Source of the DNA: Sporosarcina sp. ACRSM
Lineage (GTDB): Bacteria > Bacillota > Bacilli > Bacillales_A > Planococcaceae
Assembly (NCBI RefSeq): GCF_022346545.1
Contig: NZ_JAKRNU010000008.1
Coordinates: 124,001 to 188,000 of the forward strand
DNA: 64,000 nt
Reading direction: 5' to 3'
The notes under the pieces are model-generated. The model was not told where the DNA came from and ran no database searches. It saw nothing but the letters and a program-made list of their open reading frames with translations. How positions within the stretch are numbered: position 1 is the first letter of the stretch; every line of letters starts with the position of its first letter. Positions 25,493-35,067 of the stretch are shown here, one piece after another. Both the position numbers and the translations under genes were made by a program.

Positions 25493-25903
25493 TCACTTCT
25501 TTTCTTTCCACCATATATTTCTTTTTTGGGAAAAACTTAAGACGAAAACGAGGAGGAAGGAAGCCGCTGGAAATACCGTTAGCAAGCGTGTGACCATTTC
25601 AGGATGCATCTCTATCAACGAATTCACAAGCATCGCATTGACATAAATAAAAATGATGACGAAAAATGCACCGCTCGTTAAAATCAGCTCTCTCATCGTT
25701 TCAAGCGTATTGCTTGTGACTACAATATAGAGGATGAATGGCACTGCACATAAGAGCGCAAGTGTCGCGTAGTTTACATCGGCAAATCCTCCTCCCAATA
25801 AGAATTTGCCCAGTAGAAGACGTAAAACCCCAGCTGTACCGTACACGAATAGAAAAATGCCGACAATGCACAAAATAAGTAAGGATATTTTTGATTGTTT
25901 CAT
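25493..25903 (-). CDS. Hypothetical four-helix membrane protein
   Basis: A 136-aa protein with four hydrophobic helices (about 7-35, 45-62, 76-95, 106-123) and a short basic C-terminus. It has no catalytic motif that I recognise. A good ribosome binding site (AAAGGAGTGG) precedes the ATG, and a strong terminator follows, so it looks like a real single-gene unit. Position between aroD and gcvPB suggests a B. subtilis YqhP-like small membrane protein, but I cannot confirm that from sequence. Confidence 0.65.
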   Translation of the reverse strand: MKQSKISLLILCIVGIFLFVYGTAGVLRLLLGKFLLGGGFADVNYATLALLCAVPFILYIVVTSNTLETMRELILTSGAFFVIIFIYVNAMLVNSLIEMHPEMVTRLLTVFPAASFLLVFVLSFSQKRNIWWKEKK

Positions 25904-26047
25904 TTTTCCACTCCTTTTCTTTCATCATATGTATGAAAGAAAGGAAAAAGTCACTTCCATTAAAAGTTTGCACAAGTAAAGATTTCTATACCTTAGAAAA
26001 CTACTCATTTTCCTATAATACCTAATTTTTCGTCAAACGATAGTAGG

Positions 26048-26082
26048 AAAAAGTACATCGCTTTGATAGCGATGTACTTTTT
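26048..26082 (-). terminator. Terminator of the gcv operon
   Basis: AAAAAGTACATCGC and GCGATGTACTTTTT form a 14-bp perfect stem with a 7-base loop, 3 bases past the gcvPB stop. Confidence 0.93.
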
Positions 26083-26084
26083 AA

Positions 26085-27542
26085 TTATTTCGTATAACGA
26101 AGAACCGGTTGACGTGCTGCTTTTGTTTCGTCCAAACGATTGACAACCGTCGTATGTGGAGCATTTTGTACAATTTCCGGATTCTCTTCTGCTTCTTTCG
26201 CAATTTGAATCAGCGCATCGCAAAATGCATCCAGTGTTTCTTTCGACTCAGTTTCCGTAGGCTCGATCATCATCCCTTCCTCAACGTTAAGCGGGAAGTA
26301 GATTGTCGGTGGATGATACCCGAAATCAAGCAAACGTTTAGCCATATCAAGTGTACGGACGCCAAGTTTCTTTTGACGGCGGCCCGAAAGAACGAATTCA
26401 TGTTTACAATGACGGTTGTACGGCAGATCGAAATAAGGCTCCAATCTACGCATCATATAATTGGCATTGAGGACAGCATTTTCCGTAACAGCTTTCAAGC
26501 CATCTGGCCCCATTGAGCGAATATATGTGTAAGCGCGTAAGTAAATACCGAAGTTTCCGTAGAACGGTTTAACACGACCGATGGATTGTGGACGATCGTA
26601 TTCAAACGTGTACGTATCCTCTTCTTTCACAAGAACCGGTTTTGGAAGGAATGGAACAAGATCCTTTTTCACTCCAACCGGACCAGAACCTGGTCCACCG
26701 CCACCGTGCGGACCTGTAAAAGTTTTGTGCAAGTTCAAATGCACCGCATCAAAGCCCATATCGCCAGGACGCGCTTTTGACATTACCGCGTTCAAGTTCG
26801 CGCCATCATAGTACAGCTTGCCGCCTGCTTCGTGGACAATGGCTGCCATTTCAAGAATTTCTTCTTCGAAAAGACCAAGTGTATTCGGGTTCGTCAGCAT
26901 CAAGGCAGCTGTATCCGGTCCAACTTGCTTTTTCAAGTCTTCCAGATCAACGAGACCATTTTCTCCTGATTTAACTGTAACCGTATCGAAACCTGCAACC
27001 GTTGCGGATGCTGGGTTTGTTCCATGTGCAGAGTCCGGCACAAGCACTTTCGTACGATTAAAGTCACCATTTGCTTCATGGAACGCACGAATCATCATCA
27101 AAGCTGTCCACTCGCCATGCGCTCCCGCAGCAGGTTGTAGTGTCACTTCGTCCATCCCTGTAATTTCAACAAGATGTTCCTGTAAATCATACATGACTTC
27201 CATTGCACCTTGGACAGTTGATTCATCCTGCAACGGATGGATATTTGCAAAGCCAGGGTAGCGTGCAACCGATTCGTTGATTTTCGGATTATATTTCATC
27301 GTACAAGATCCAAGTGGATAAAATCCAGAGTCAATCCCATGGTTACGGTTCGAAAGGGCCGTATAATGACGCATAATATCAAGCTCAGAAACTTCCGGAA
27401 GTTCCGCAGCTTCTTCACGGATAAAACCGTCTGGCAACAAGCTAGAAAGTTCCAAGTCAGGAACATCCAAGTCAGGAAGGCTATAGCCGATCCGTCCTTC
27501 TCTTGTCAGTTCAAAAATGAGTGGCTGATTATCTTTATGCAT
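26085..27542 (-). CDS. gcvPB: Glycine dehydrogenase (decarboxylating) subunit 2
   Basis: PLP-containing half of the split P protein of the glycine cleavage system. It decarboxylates glycine and passes the aminomethyl group to lipoylated GcvH. The 485-aa protein has the PLP lysine K273 in [18 protein letters not shown] and the conserved [12 protein letters not shown] (about 75-86). The frame can open ten codons earlier, but ATG 27542 follows GGAGG at 6 bases and gives [20 protein letters not shown]. It overlaps the gcvPA stop by 8 bases, so subunits are made together. It is the last gene of the gcv operon. Confidence 0.97.
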   Translation of the reverse strand: MHKDNQPLIFELTREGRIGYSLPDLDVPDLELSSLLPDGFIREEAAELPEVSELDIMRHYTALSNRNHGIDSGFYPLGSCTMKYNPKINESVARYPGFANIHPLQDESTVQGAMEVMYDLQEHLVEITGMDEVTLQPAAGAHGEWTALMMIRAFHEANGDFNRTKVLVPDSAHGTNPASATVAGFDTVTVKSGENGLVDLEDLKKQVGPDTAALMLTNPNTLGLFEEEILEMAAIVHEAGGKLYYDGANLNAVMSKARPGDMGFDAVHLNLHKTFTGPHGGGGPGSGPVGVKKDLVPFLPKPVLVKEEDTYTFEYDRPQSIGRVKPFYGNFGIYLRAYTYIRSMGPDGLKAVTENAVLNANYMMRRLEPYFDLPYNRHCKHEFVLSGRRQKKLGVRTLDMAKRLLDFGYHPPTIYFPLNVEEGMMIEPTETESKETLDAFCDALIQIAKEAEENPEIVQNAPHTTVVNRLDETKAARQPVLRYTK

Positions 27543-28881
27543 GAAGGGCCTCCATTTCCTGCACAAGTGCATCGATTTCCTCTTTTGTACGTTGTTCTGT
27601 CACAGCGATAAGCGCATGATTCGCAAGTTCAGGATACGTCAGGCTAAGGTCATAACCGCCGATGATCCCTTTTGCGAAAAGCTGATCATTCACTTCTTTT
27701 ACAGGTTTCTTACAATCGACCACGATTTCATTAAAATGAGCGCTACCAAACTTCACGTCAAAGCCCGCTTTTTCAAAAGCTTCCTTCGCATAACGGGTTT
27801 TCACGATATTTTGATACGCGATTTCTTGCGTTCCGACTTTCCCAAGTGCTGTCATTGCAACAGAAGCGGCAAGAGCATTCAACGCTTGGTTCGAACAGAT
27901 GTTGGATGTCGCTTTATCCCGGCGGATATGTTGTTCGCGCGCTTGCAATGTCAACACATAACCGCGGCGTCCTTCATCGTCTGTCGTCTCGCCGACCAGT
28001 CGTCCCGGTACTTTACGCATCAATTTTTTCGTCACAGCGAAATACCCACAATGCGGTCCGCCGAAAGCTTCTGGAATACCGAATGGCTGTGCATCACCAA
28101 CTGTGATATCTGCGCCAAGCTTTCCTGGAGGTGTAAGCACCCCTAAAGCGAGTGGATTGGAAGAAACTACGAAAAGTCCTCCATTATCATGTGCGATTTC
28201 ACTGATTTTTTTGATATCTTCAATTTGACCGAAGAAATTCGGATATTGGACAAGAACCGCCGCCGTATCTTCGTCCATCAATTCTTCCAGCTTCGCAATA
28301 TCTGTAACGCCATCTTTTTGAGGAATCGTTACAACTTCAATCGCTTGGCCGGCAGCATAAGATAGGACAACGTCACGGGATTCTGGATGCACCGTCTCAG
28401 AAACGAGCAATTTTTTGCGGCGTGTGTGACCAGCTGAAAGTGTACCTGCCTCCGCAAGTGCTGTCCCGCCATCATACATGGATGAGTTTGCAAGATCCAT
28501 GCCTGTCAATTCACAAATCATCGTTTGGAATTCAAAAATCGCCTGTAATTCACCTTGTGAAATTTCCGGCTGATACGGTGTATAAGCCGTATAGAACTCA
28601 GAACGTGAAATGACGTGGTCAACGATGATCGGCTTATAATGATCATACACACCAGCGCCAAGGAATGACGCATATGTACGTGCATCCGCATTTTTCGCTG
28701 CCAGTTTTGAAAGTTCCTTTACTAAAGAAGTTTCAGACTTCGCTTTTTTAATATTGTATTCACCTTTAAACCGAACTTTTTCAGGAATATCCGCAAAAAG
28801 TTCATCGATGGATGAAATTCCGATTGTTTTCATCATTTCGGCTTGATCGGTTTCAGTCATTGGAATGTAACGATGCCTCAT
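27535..28881 (-). CDS. gcvPA: Glycine dehydrogenase (decarboxylating) subunit 1
   Basis: N-terminal-type subunit of the split P protein of glycine cleavage. The 448-aa protein begins [20 protein letters not shown] and contains [32 protein letters not shown] and the substrate-site region [20 protein letters not shown]. It lacks the PLP lysine, which is on GcvPB. The ATG at 28881 is 10 bases after AAGGGG. A GTG two codons upstream at 28887 is an alternative. It lies between gcvT and gcvPB, the standard Firmicute order. Confidence 0.96.
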   Translation of the reverse strand: MRHRYIPMTETDQAEMMKTIGISSIDELFADIPEKVRFKGEYNIKKAKSETSLVKELSKLAAKNADARTYASFLGAGVYDHYKPIIVDHVISRSEFYTAYTPYQPEISQGELQAIFEFQTMICELTGMDLANSSMYDGGTALAEAGTLSAGHTRRKKLLVSETVHPESRDVVLSYAAGQAIEVVTIPQKDGVTDIAKLEELMDEDTAAVLVQYPNFFGQIEDIKKISEIAHDNGGLFVVSSNPLALGVLTPPGKLGADITVGDAQPFGIPEAFGGPHCGYFAVTKKLMRKVPGRLVGETTDDEGRRGYVLTLQAREQHIRRDKATSNICSNQALNALAASVAMTALGKVGTQEIAYQNIVKTRYAKEAFEKAGFDVKFGSAHFNEIVVDCKKPVKEVNDQLFAKGIIGGYDLSLTYPELANHALIAVTEQRTKEEIDALVQEMEALHA

Positions 28882-28909
28882 GTCCACTTATCCCCTTTTC
28901 CTCATTTAA

Positions 28910-30007
28910 TTATCGTTTGTAAAATGGTGTTGCGACGATTACTGCTTTTAACCGCTTATTGCGAATTTCGATTTCCACTTCAGTTCCTTGCGCAGTATGT
29001 TCACTTTTCAGGAGAGCAAAACCGATATTCTTTTTCAATGTCGGAGATTGTGTACCTGTTGTCACTTCACCGATTTCCTCGTCATCAAGGAACACTTTAT
29101 AGCCTGTGCGCGGAATCCCTTTGTCGATCATCTCGATACCGACCAATTTACGAGGGATGCCATTTTCTTTTTGGGCAGCAAGTGCTTCTTTCCCTAGGAA
29201 ATCCTCTTCTTTATTTAACTTAACAACAAAGCCGAGACCTGCTTCAAGTGGTGAAATCGCTTGTGATAATTCTTGGCCGTATAGTGGTAAACCCGCTTCA
29301 AAACGCAGTGTATCACGTGCACCAAGACCTGCCGGCACGATCCCCTCGTTTTCACCTGCTTCAAGAATTGCCGGCCAAAGGGCAGTGATTGCCTCAGGTG
29401 AACCGTAAATTTCAAAACCGTCCTCACCTGTATAACCCGTACGTGAAATGAGTACATGATGTCCACTGACCTCGACGTTTTCTTTGAAACGGAAGAACTT
29501 GATCTCCGCAAGTAGTTCTGCTGTCAGCTTTTGAAGGATTTCTTGTGCCGCAGGTCCTTGTAATGCAAGCAGGGCATAATCTGAAGATTGATCTTCAATC
29601 TTGACGTCTGCCGTTTTATGCTGATGCATCCATTCAAGGTCTTTCTCAATATTTGATGCGTTGACAACTAGCAAATAATCGTTATCCCCACGTTTATAAA
29701 TGAGAAGGTCATCAACCGTACCACCATCTTCATAGCACATTGCCGTATATTGGGCTTGCCCGTCCTTCAGCTTGGATACATCATTCGTCACAAGCTTTTG
29801 CAAGTAAGCAAGCGCACCTTCTCCACTTACAACTACTTCTCCCATGTGGGATACATCAAACAAGCCTGCTTTTGTACGAACTGCTTCATGTTCTGCTTTA
29901 ATGCTTGAAAATTGGACAGGTAGATCCCATCCTCCAAAATCAATTGTTTTCCCGCCATACTTCGCATAACTGTCAAATAGTACCGTACGTTTCAAATTTT
30001 CAGTCAT
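28910..30007 (-). CDS. gcvT: Aminomethyltransferase (glycine cleavage T protein)
   Basis: Transfers the methylene group from aminomethyl-GcvH to tetrahydrofolate and releases ammonia. The 365-aa protein has the folate-binding N-terminal domain with [11 protein letters not shown] and the catalytic aspartate, [14 protein letters not shown] in the middle, and the C-terminal barrel. The frame starts six codons earlier, but ATG 30007 follows GGGAG and gives [19 protein letters not shown]. It is the first gene of the operon and is directly preceded by the glycine riboswitch terminator. Its product links to FolD through methylene-tetrahydrofolate. Confidence 0.97.
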   Translation of the reverse strand: MTENLKRTVLFDSYAKYGGKTIDFGGWDLPVQFSSIKAEHEAVRTKAGLFDVSHMGEVVVSGEGALAYLQKLVTNDVSKLKDGQAQYTAMCYEDGGTVDDLLIYKRGDNDYLLVVNASNIEKDLEWMHQHKTADVKIEDQSSDYALLALQGPAAQEILQKLTAELLAEIKFFRFKENVEVSGHHVLISRTGYTGEDGFEIYGSPEAITALWPAILEAGENEGIVPAGLGARDTLRFEAGLPLYGQELSQAISPLEAGLGFVVKLNKEEDFLGKEALAAQKENGIPRKLVGIEMIDKGIPRTGYKVFLDDEEIGEVTTGTQSPTLKKNIGFALLKSEHTAQGTEVEIEIRNKRLKAVIVATPFYKR

Positions 30008-30032
30008 TAGACTTTCTCCCTTCATTTGTCAA

Positions 30033-30235
30033 TAAAAAAAAGACAACGGCCCCCTTTAAAATCGAGAACCTCTGTCCTTGTACCTGAAAGTTTACCTTAC
30101 GGCTTTCCTCGTTGGTGGCCATTTTGAATGACACTCTCCAGAGATGCGTCATGTATGAGTCTTTTTGCCTGAGAGATTCATAACTGTTGTTACTTGCTCC
30201 TTCGGCGACGCCAGTGCGTGCTCTCCCCATACAAT
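30033..30235 (-). promoter_or_regulatory. Tandem glycine riboswitch with terminator
   Basis: Two glycine aptamers lie before gcvT. The first (about 30160-30235) shows GGGGAGAGC, the CGCCGAAGGAGCAAGT core and CTCTCAGGCAAAAAGAC. The second (about 30065-30140) shows GGAGAGTGTC, CCACCAACGAGGAAAGC and TTTCAGGTACAAGGACAGAG. Its 3' strand GACAGAGG can pair with CCGTTGTC to form an intrinsic terminator ending in eight T (30033-30077). Glycine binding is expected to favour the aptamer and allow read-through, switching on gcvT-gcvPA-gcvPB. Boundaries are approximate. Confidence 0.93.
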
Positions 30236-30300
30236 CATCCGCGCTATTCAATTGAAATGAATTTAAGTAAGATTCGAATAAATAATGCCCTTTCGCTTAT

Positions 30301-30329
30301 ATCTTAACATTTCATTTCAACAAGCGCAA
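30301..30329 (-). promoter_or_regulatory. Promoter of the gcv operon
   Basis: On the minus strand TTGCGC (30324-30329) and TAAGAT (30301-30306) are separated by exactly 17 bases. They lie about 60 bases before the first riboswitch aptamer. The match is typical of a sigma-A promoter. Confidence 0.6.
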
Positions 30330-30464
30330 TACCTTTTAATTGATTGTTGTTTTCACGAATGTTATTAATAAAAATGTGATCATCGTTCGTGTTTCAATGT
30401 AATTATACAACCTGGGTAGATAGTTGTTCTAAGTGGAAATTCAACAACAGTTTTTCATATCAGG

Positions 30465-30980
30465 TTATTTTCCTCCTTTAAACCTGTTGATTTGGAACGC
30501 AATATAATCCGTAATGTCATGTATAGACCTTTTTTCCGTTTCCACCTTGAAATGGGCACAATACAGATAAAGCGGTTTTCGTACATAAAACAGTTTTTCG
30601 AGTTGTGCACGAGTCGACGCTTGGACAATCGGCCGTTTTTTTAATGTCGCAATGCGTCTCCAAACATCACGGAATGGAGCATTGAGGAAAAAGACGAGAC
30701 CGGTTCTTCGCATAATTTCCCTGTTTTCTTTCCGCATAGGCACTCCGCCGCCCGTCGCAATAATACAATACTCATCGCGGAATGTCCGCAGAAATTCCGT
30801 CTCCATTTCCCGAAAAGCTTCCTCCCCGTAGGTTGCGAAGATTTCCGATATCGTCATCCCCATTTTTTTTTCGATTTCATGATCCATATCATAATAGGGC
30901 ATCTTCGTTGCGAAACTAAGCCGTTTACCGATTGCGCTTTTACCACATCCCATAAAACCGATTAAATATACTTTCTTCAT
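30465..30980 (-). CDS. aroK: Shikimate kinase (second copy)
   Basis: A second shikimate-kinase-type protein of 171 aa. Walker A is GFMGCGKS (8-15), with shikimate-binding D31-M-D33, FREME, the ATGGG loop and the lid KKRPIV. All key residues seem present, so it should be active. ATG 30980 is chosen over earlier codons because GGGTGAT is close upstream and the N-terminus MKKVYLIGFMG is normal. It follows comGG by about 30 bases and may be read with the comG operon. Low similarity to the 24-kb copy outside motifs suggests distant paralogues or a horizontal origin for one. Confidence 0.9.
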   Translation of the reverse strand: MKKVYLIGFMGCGKSAIGKRLSFATKMPYYDMDHEIEKKMGMTISEIFATYGEEAFREMETEFLRTFRDEYCIIATGGGVPMRKENREIMRRTGLVFFLNAPFRDVWRRIATLKKRPIVQASTRAQLEKLFYVRKPLYLYCAHFKVETEKRSIHDITDYIAFQINRFKGGK

Positions 30981-31011
30981 GTCATCACCCATCTGGCAGG
31001 ACAAGCATTTT

Positions 31012-31191
31012 TCACCTGTCCCGTTTCATTATTCTCACCGTTTCATTTTCGTAATACGTTGCAAGCGAATCGTAGTTTCTTTGTAGACTATCATGCCATG
31101 AAACGAGGGTGAAAAGAAAGAGACTGACAAAAAATAATAAAATAATCGCTGCAATAAGCATAACGCCCTGTTCACATCGGATAAAGCCCAA
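31012..31191 (-). CDS. comGG: Very short ComGG-like pseudopilin
   Basis: A 59-codon frame, too short for standard ORF lists, follows comGF. It starts at TTG 31191 directly after an in-frame TAG and overlaps comGF by 20 bases. The translation, LGFIRCEQGVMLIAAIILLF onward, has a glycine then Phe and Glu at +5, as in type IV prepilins, followed by one hydrophobic helix (about 9-30). B. subtilis ComGG is about 124 residues and has a similar GFIYP N-terminus. Here only about 30 residues follow the helix, and the next gene starts after 32 bases. ATG at codon 11 is an alternative start. Identification is by order and motif. Confidence 0.6.
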   Translation of the reverse strand: MGFIRCEQGVMLIAAIILLFFVSLFLFTLVSWHDSLQRNYDSLATYYENETVRIMKRDR

Positions 31192-31606
31192 CTACAAACC
31201 CCCTTCTTTTTACAGAGTGATCCACAAAGGTCACGGCGACCGTCAGCTCTACGCCATCAAATGTAAAAGATGCCGAGCGGACATTTGTCAAAAGAGGTAC
31301 ATGTCCTTCCCCGCCAACTCTTTTTCGGATAACTGTTCCACTTTTTTCAATTGTAATGATTCCTCGTTCATTTTTAAATTTCATCGAACTACTAAACGGT
31401 AAATGGATTTCACTTACTTCAGTGAGCATTTGCTGTAATTCCGCCGAAAACAATTCCCATTCCCTCGTAGTATAATCCGAATACTGTTCTTCTATTGCTC
31501 CTTTCCAACTGAAAAAAAGCAACAAAAAATGAACAAATACAGTTAATAGGAGTAATTGAAATATGCTTTCCATAAATGTATAGCCATGATCTTTCAATTT
31601 TCTCAT
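31172..31606 (-). CDS. comGF: Competence protein ComGF
   Basis: Minor component of the competence pseudopilus needed for DNA binding at the surface. The 144-aa protein has an N-terminal helix (about 12-32) and the family segment VIRKRVGGEGHVPLL. Its N-terminus DHGYTFMESIFQ looks like a prepilin cleavage site with Glu at +5, a feature less clear in B. subtilis ComGF. The frame is open further upstream, but ATG 31606 overlaps the comGE stop (ATGA) and is chosen for coupling. Member of the comGA-GG operon. Confidence 0.82.
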   Translation of the reverse strand: MRKLKDHGYTFMESIFQLLLLTVFVHFLLLFFSWKGAIEEQYSDYTTREWELFSAELQQMLTEVSEIHLPFSSSMKFKNERGIITIEKSGTVIRKRVGGEGHVPLLTNVRSASFTFDGVELTVAVTFVDHSVKRRGFVVGLYPM

Positions 31607-31899
31607 TGTACGCATTTCATCTTTTTTTCTTCGTTCACGAGATAGGAAACACAGACGGCCTGCCCTTCGATTACCCACTGATAATCCACCTCTTCGAATT
31701 GTCGGCTCCCTTCTATCAAACCATATGCATGAAAGGAAATCGCACCTTGCAGCGCAGTTTCAGCTGCATACATCTCCAATTTGTTCAAATGGAGCCTTAT
31801 CGTCATTGCTGTAGCGAGCGGCAACAGTGTATAAAAGACCATCATGATCACCGATAAAGTGAGGATCGCTTCCGGCCAGGAATACCCCTCTTCATTCAT
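31603..31899 (-). CDS. comGE: Competence pseudopilin ComGE
   Basis: Minor pseudopilin of the transformation apparatus. The 98-aa protein begins MNEEGYSWPEAILTLSVIMM, with the prepilin peptidase site after G5, Glu at +5, and a single hydrophobic helix (about 11-31). The C-terminal part is variable and has two cysteines. It overlaps comGD by 8 bases at its start and comGF by four bases at its end. Assignment is by motif and operon order. Confidence 0.82.
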   Translation of the reverse strand: MNEEGYSWPEAILTLSVIMMVFYTLLPLATAMTIRLHLNKLEMYAAETALQGAISFHAYGLIEGSRQFEEVDYQWVIEGQAVCVSYLVNEEKKMKCVQ

Positions 31900-32335
31900 A
31901 AATAATCATCCTTCCACGCTGAAATTGTAAACGGATTTCCGTCTGTCCTGTGCTGGTCAAAAGGGTAAGCGTCCCGGAATGAATGATATCGCCGTTGGCA
32001 TGAAATTCGACCGACTTCAAACGACTCGACGATGCCAATCGCATTCCATCAGGAAAGCGGGTTCTGGAAAACTCGGGTTTCCCGATGACCGACGTAAAAT
32101 ATTCAGATCCCGAATGTTGAAACTCCAATTTTGTCACAACATGATTAGCCATTGAATAAGCCTGTAAATTTTGGATGGATGCGATCAGTGCCTGAATCGC
32201 ATCCTTTTCGGAAGTCGTGCGAATCCACTTGTCACTGAATGGTAAAATGATCGCAGTCATAATCACAATAACGGCTAATACCATCAACAACTCCAGAAAT
32301 GTGAATCCACCTTCTTTCCTTCTCACCTTATTCAT
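31892..32335 (-). CDS. comGD: Competence pseudopilin ComGD
   Basis: Pseudopilin of the competence pilus. The 147-aa protein starts MNKVRRKEGGFTFLELLMVL. The cleavage site is after G10 with Glu at +5, followed by one hydrophobic helix and a GspH-like C-terminal domain (LRLQFQRGRMIIYE at the end). The open frame extends 31 codons upstream into comGC, but ATG 32335 gives a normal leader peptide and overlaps the comGC stop by 8 bases. Part of the seven-gene comG operon. Confidence 0.9.
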   Translation of the reverse strand: MNKVRRKEGGFTFLELLMVLAVIVIMTAIILPFSDKWIRTTSEKDAIQALIASIQNLQAYSMANHVVTKLEFQHSGSEYFTSVIGKPEFSRTRFPDGMRLASSSRLKSVEFHANGDIIHSGTLTLLTSTGQTEIRLQFQRGRMIIYE

Positions 32336-32639
32336 CCGCCGTGACAGTTCCGTCAGAATCAATAGATAGCTCACTTCCATTTGGACATCTTGCTTCCTCT
32401 GGCAAATAGCCTGCTTCCGATAATTCATCGACGTTCGTCGGCAAACGTTTTTCGTCCATTTTATAAGCCTCCACTTGTCCTTGAACCATTTTCACATAAG
32501 CGGAACAGCCTTTTTCATCAATTGATTTGGAATGTTTGGTCACATTTGGAATTGCGATGAGAATTAATATGGAAATAATCAACAAAACGATCATCATTTC
32601 GATCAGTGTAAATCCATTAGCATTTTTTATCCATTTCAT
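32328..32639 (-). CDS. comGC: Major competence pseudopilin ComGC
   Basis: Main subunit of the competence pilus. The 103-aa protein starts MKWIKNANGFTLIEMMIVLL: cleavage after G9, Glu at +5, one long hydrophobic helix to about residue 31. Cysteines C45 and C85 can form the intramolecular disulfide known in the family. The LPTNVDELSEAGYLPEEARC segment is typical of ComGC. The ATG follows GGAGGAG. Prepilin peptidase ComC is not in this window. Confidence 0.94.
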   Translation of the reverse strand: MKWIKNANGFTLIEMMIVLLIISILILIAIPNVTKHSKSIDEKGCSAYVKMVQGQVEAYKMDEKRLPTNVDELSEAGYLPEEARCPNGSELSIDSDGTVTADE

Positions 32640-32654
32640 CCGGATTCTCCTCCT

Positions 32655-33710
32655 TCATAGATTGTCCATCAAGCCGTATACAGGCAGTAATAAAGCTAAG
32701 TATGCTGCCAAAATGCAGATAGCGATGATGCAGAATAACATCGGCTGTAACATCGCCAGTCCTTTGTTCAATTTTTCATCGATTGTCTGTTCGAGATGTC
32801 GACTATAGATCAGAAGTTCTTTTGCTAAGTGACCGCTATCCTCCCCATGCTTGGCAAATGCCGACAATTGTTCTGTCAATCCAACAGTCAACTGGGTCGC
32901 TATATGAAACGGTTCACCGAATACGACGTGGGTCTTTACATTGCTGGCGATCTCAGTGAGGACCCCATCCACTTGTTGATTTATCAACACAGCAAGTGCA
33001 TTTTGCATGGAGAGTCCCGAATCCAGTAAGCTCCCTAATTCTCCCGAAAAATCGCGGGTGATGCATAAAATGTACATTGTTCTGACAACAGGGATTAAAA
33101 GCAACAACCTGACTTTTTCTGCCGGCTTCAACTTTTTAAGAATGATATTGCCCATAACGAAAGTACAAACACCGAAAAAAATAACAGCTAGCGAAAAATC
33201 CGGTATTTTCGTCACCAGCGCGGGAAGCATCTTCGCAAAGCCTGTTGTGCTTTCCATTCTGGAGGCAGTTAGCATCTCCATATGTGGTAAAAAGAACGAA
33301 CGAAAGGCGAGTAACAAGGTTAAAATGAAAAGAAATAGAATGGTAGGATAAATGAGCAATTTTTTCAGTTTTTTTTGCTTCGCTTCTTTCTTTTTTAAAC
33401 GATCTGCCATTCCTTTCAATGCACGGACAAGCTGGCCATCGACTTCCGCAATTGCTACCGGTAATAGCGATTGGTCTGAAAACCCTAACCGCCGGAGTAT
33501 AGCTGTCACACCAAAGCCACTTTTCAAATCGTCTTCAACCGCCAGTAAAACGGGCTTGAATTTGTTGATATGATGAGGTAATAACAGTGTCATTCCTTCA
33601 TTGAATGTGTAACCTTCCTGCAAAAGTTCAGCTAATCGTTCCAAAAAAACGGGCTTATTTTGCAGTGTTGATGCTTTACGTTCGTAAAATTTGCGGAATA
33701 GACTATTCAT
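32655..33710 (-). CDS. comGB: Competence pilus platform protein ComGB
   Basis: Inner-membrane platform protein of the GspF/PilC family, which works with the ATPase ComGA to assemble the pilus. The 351-aa protein has two repeats of the T2SSF domain (about 15-140 and 215-335) and three hydrophobic helices (about 120-140, 165-185, 320-345). The central KKKEAKQKKLKKLLIYP segment is basic and cytosolic. Its ATG overlaps the comGA stop by 8 bases. comGC follows after 15 bases. Confidence 0.93.
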   Translation of the reverse strand: MNSLFRKFYERKASTLQNKPVFLERLAELLQEGYTFNEGMTLLLPHHINKFKPVLLAVEDDLKSGFGVTAILRRLGFSDQSLLPVAIAEVDGQLVRALKGMADRLKKKEAKQKKLKKLLIYPTILFLFILTLLLAFRSFFLPHMEMLTASRMESTTGFAKMLPALVTKIPDFSLAVIFFGVCTFVMGNIILKKLKPAEKVRLLLLIPVVRTMYILCITRDFSGELGSLLDSGLSMQNALAVLINQQVDGVLTEIASNVKTHVVFGEPFHIATQLTVGLTEQLSAFAKHGEDSGHLAKELLIYSRHLEQTIDEKLNKGLAMLQPMLFCIIAICILAAYLALLLPVYGLMDNL

Positions 33711-34707
33711 CGTGCATCACATGAGCTAAACAGTATTTACGAACAAGCGCTTCCACCTTATCTTCTGTCGGAATTTCAATCCGCTCTCCTTGAATAATTG
33801 CTTCCATCATTTGATCGAGTTTTTCTCCTTGCATAATTTCAAAGACTGCTCCCATTTTTCCACTCGCTGTACGGATCAAACGTTGCGCTGAAATACAAAC
33901 AATTGTTTGACGCAGTTCCTCCGGTGAAATCCCGAAATCCATCATCCGATAAATGCAGCCAATCGGATCCTTTGAATGCACTGTGGAAAAAACTAGATGT
34001 CCGGTCAGCGACGCTTGCACAGCGGTCTGGGCGGTTTCCCGATCCCGAATTTCCCCGATCATGATAACATCAGGTGAATGCCGTAAAATAGCTTTTAAAC
34101 CTGCTGAATAAGAGATTCCCGCTTGTTCATTCACTTGTATTTGCAATAGATGAGAATGGTTGTTTTCAACAGGGTCTTCCAATGTTATGACATGCCGCTC
34201 AAGATGATGGGCACAATGCGCCGTCAGAGCATAAATCGTTGTGGTTTTCCCACATCCAGTTGGACCTGTCAATAAAACGAGTCCTTGTTGCTCAGATGCT
34301 GCTCGACGCAAATCTTCAGCCCATCTTTTTTCGATGGAAAGTTCATCGAGTGAAATAATCCGATCATGCCTTTGCAATCGGATGACCACACTTTCTCTCA
34401 TATGGATAGAAGGAATCGTCGAGACACGGAAGGAATAGTTTTGGCCATGCATTTGTTTGTGAAAAGAACCGCTTTGGGGTTTACGTCGGTCGCTGATGTC
34501 TAGGGAGGATAAATATTTGTAAAAGGAAATCATACGGCCCGCTAACTGTGGGGGGAGTGTTCCGGACCGTTCAAGCTTGGACTCTTTTTTAAAGGATACT
34601 TCGTAGCTTTCCGCTAAGGGCACAAGATGAATATCCGTCGCTTCTTGCAGGATCGCTTTTTCCAATAACTGAAAACTTTTACGTTCAATCATATTTTCAG
34701 TGCTCAT
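33703..34707 (-). CDS. comGA: Competence ATPase ComGA
   Basis: Traffic ATPase of the GspE/PilB family that powers pseudopilus assembly for DNA uptake. The 334-aa protein has Walker A LLTGPTGCGKTT, the Asp box ITLEDPVE, Walker B PDVIMIGEIRDRETA and the His box STVHSKD. Four zinc cysteines of longer GspE proteins are not present, as in B. subtilis ComGA. The start is GTG 34710 or ATG 34707. Both lie within reach of AGAGGG. It is the first gene of the comG operon, which in B. subtilis is activated by ComK. Confidence 0.93.
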   Translation of the reverse strand: MSTENMIERKSFQLLEKAILQEATDIHLVPLAESYEVSFKKESKLERSGTLPPQLAGRMISFYKYLSSLDISDRRKPQSGSFHKQMHGQNYSFRVSTIPSIHMRESVVIRLQRHDRIISLDELSIEKRWAEDLRRAASEQQGLVLLTGPTGCGKTTTIYALTAHCAHHLERHVITLEDPVENNHSHLLQIQVNEQAGISYSAGLKAILRHSPDVIMIGEIRDRETAQTAVQASLTGHLVFSTVHSKDPIGCIYRMMDFGISPEELRQTIVCISAQRLIRTASGKMGAVFEIMQGEKLDQMMEAIIQGERIEIPTEDKVEALVRKYCLAHVMHDE

Positions 34708-34710
34708 CAC

Positions 34711-35067
34711 TCAACATCCCTCTTTTCTATAAGGACAGATGGCAATCATTATTTTGCACCATCGATGGAAGACCGCTTTCCATCCATTGCGAATAAATGG
34801 GTTTGCCCTCGTCTTAGGACAAAGTATACGGCTTGAGGAAACCAATTGGAATACTTTTCCTCAAAGCCGAATTGTTCTTTCGTAAAAAAGCGTCATATTC
34901 CGCATATACCTTGCAATTTGCAGTCAAATTTCATTTTTGAAAGAAGATTCCATCATATACACCGCTTTGTCACAATGAAAACGCGATTGGAGTTTACATC
35001 TTGAGTTGTTATCTATTATAATGAATGGGAGCTTATTGTAATGTTTTAATTAAGGAGGGATGGACAC
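34711..35067. other. Spacer between comGA and the YqgY gene
   Basis: No gene is seen in these 357 bases. It should hold the comG promoter on the minus strand. One AAAT-N5-TTTT half-site (34926-34938) resembles a ComK half-box, but no partner at a standard distance is clear. A sigma-A promoter for yqgY is at the right end. The rest is AT-rich without repeats. Confidence 0.45.
34993..35022 (+). promoter_or_regulatory. Promoter of yqgY
   Basis: TTTACA (34993-34998) and a perfect TATAAT (35017-35022) are 18 bases apart, 45 bases before the yqgY start. Confidence 0.65.

Noticed and set aside
30000..30251. An 83-codon minus strand frame upstream of gcvT
   Set aside because: It lies entirely within the tandem glycine riboswitch and its terminator, which fully explain the sequence.
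34926..34938. ComK box before comGA
   Set aside because: Only one AAAT-N5-TTTT half-site is clear. No second half-site at 8, 18 or 31 bases was found, and such AT-rich motifs are common by chance.
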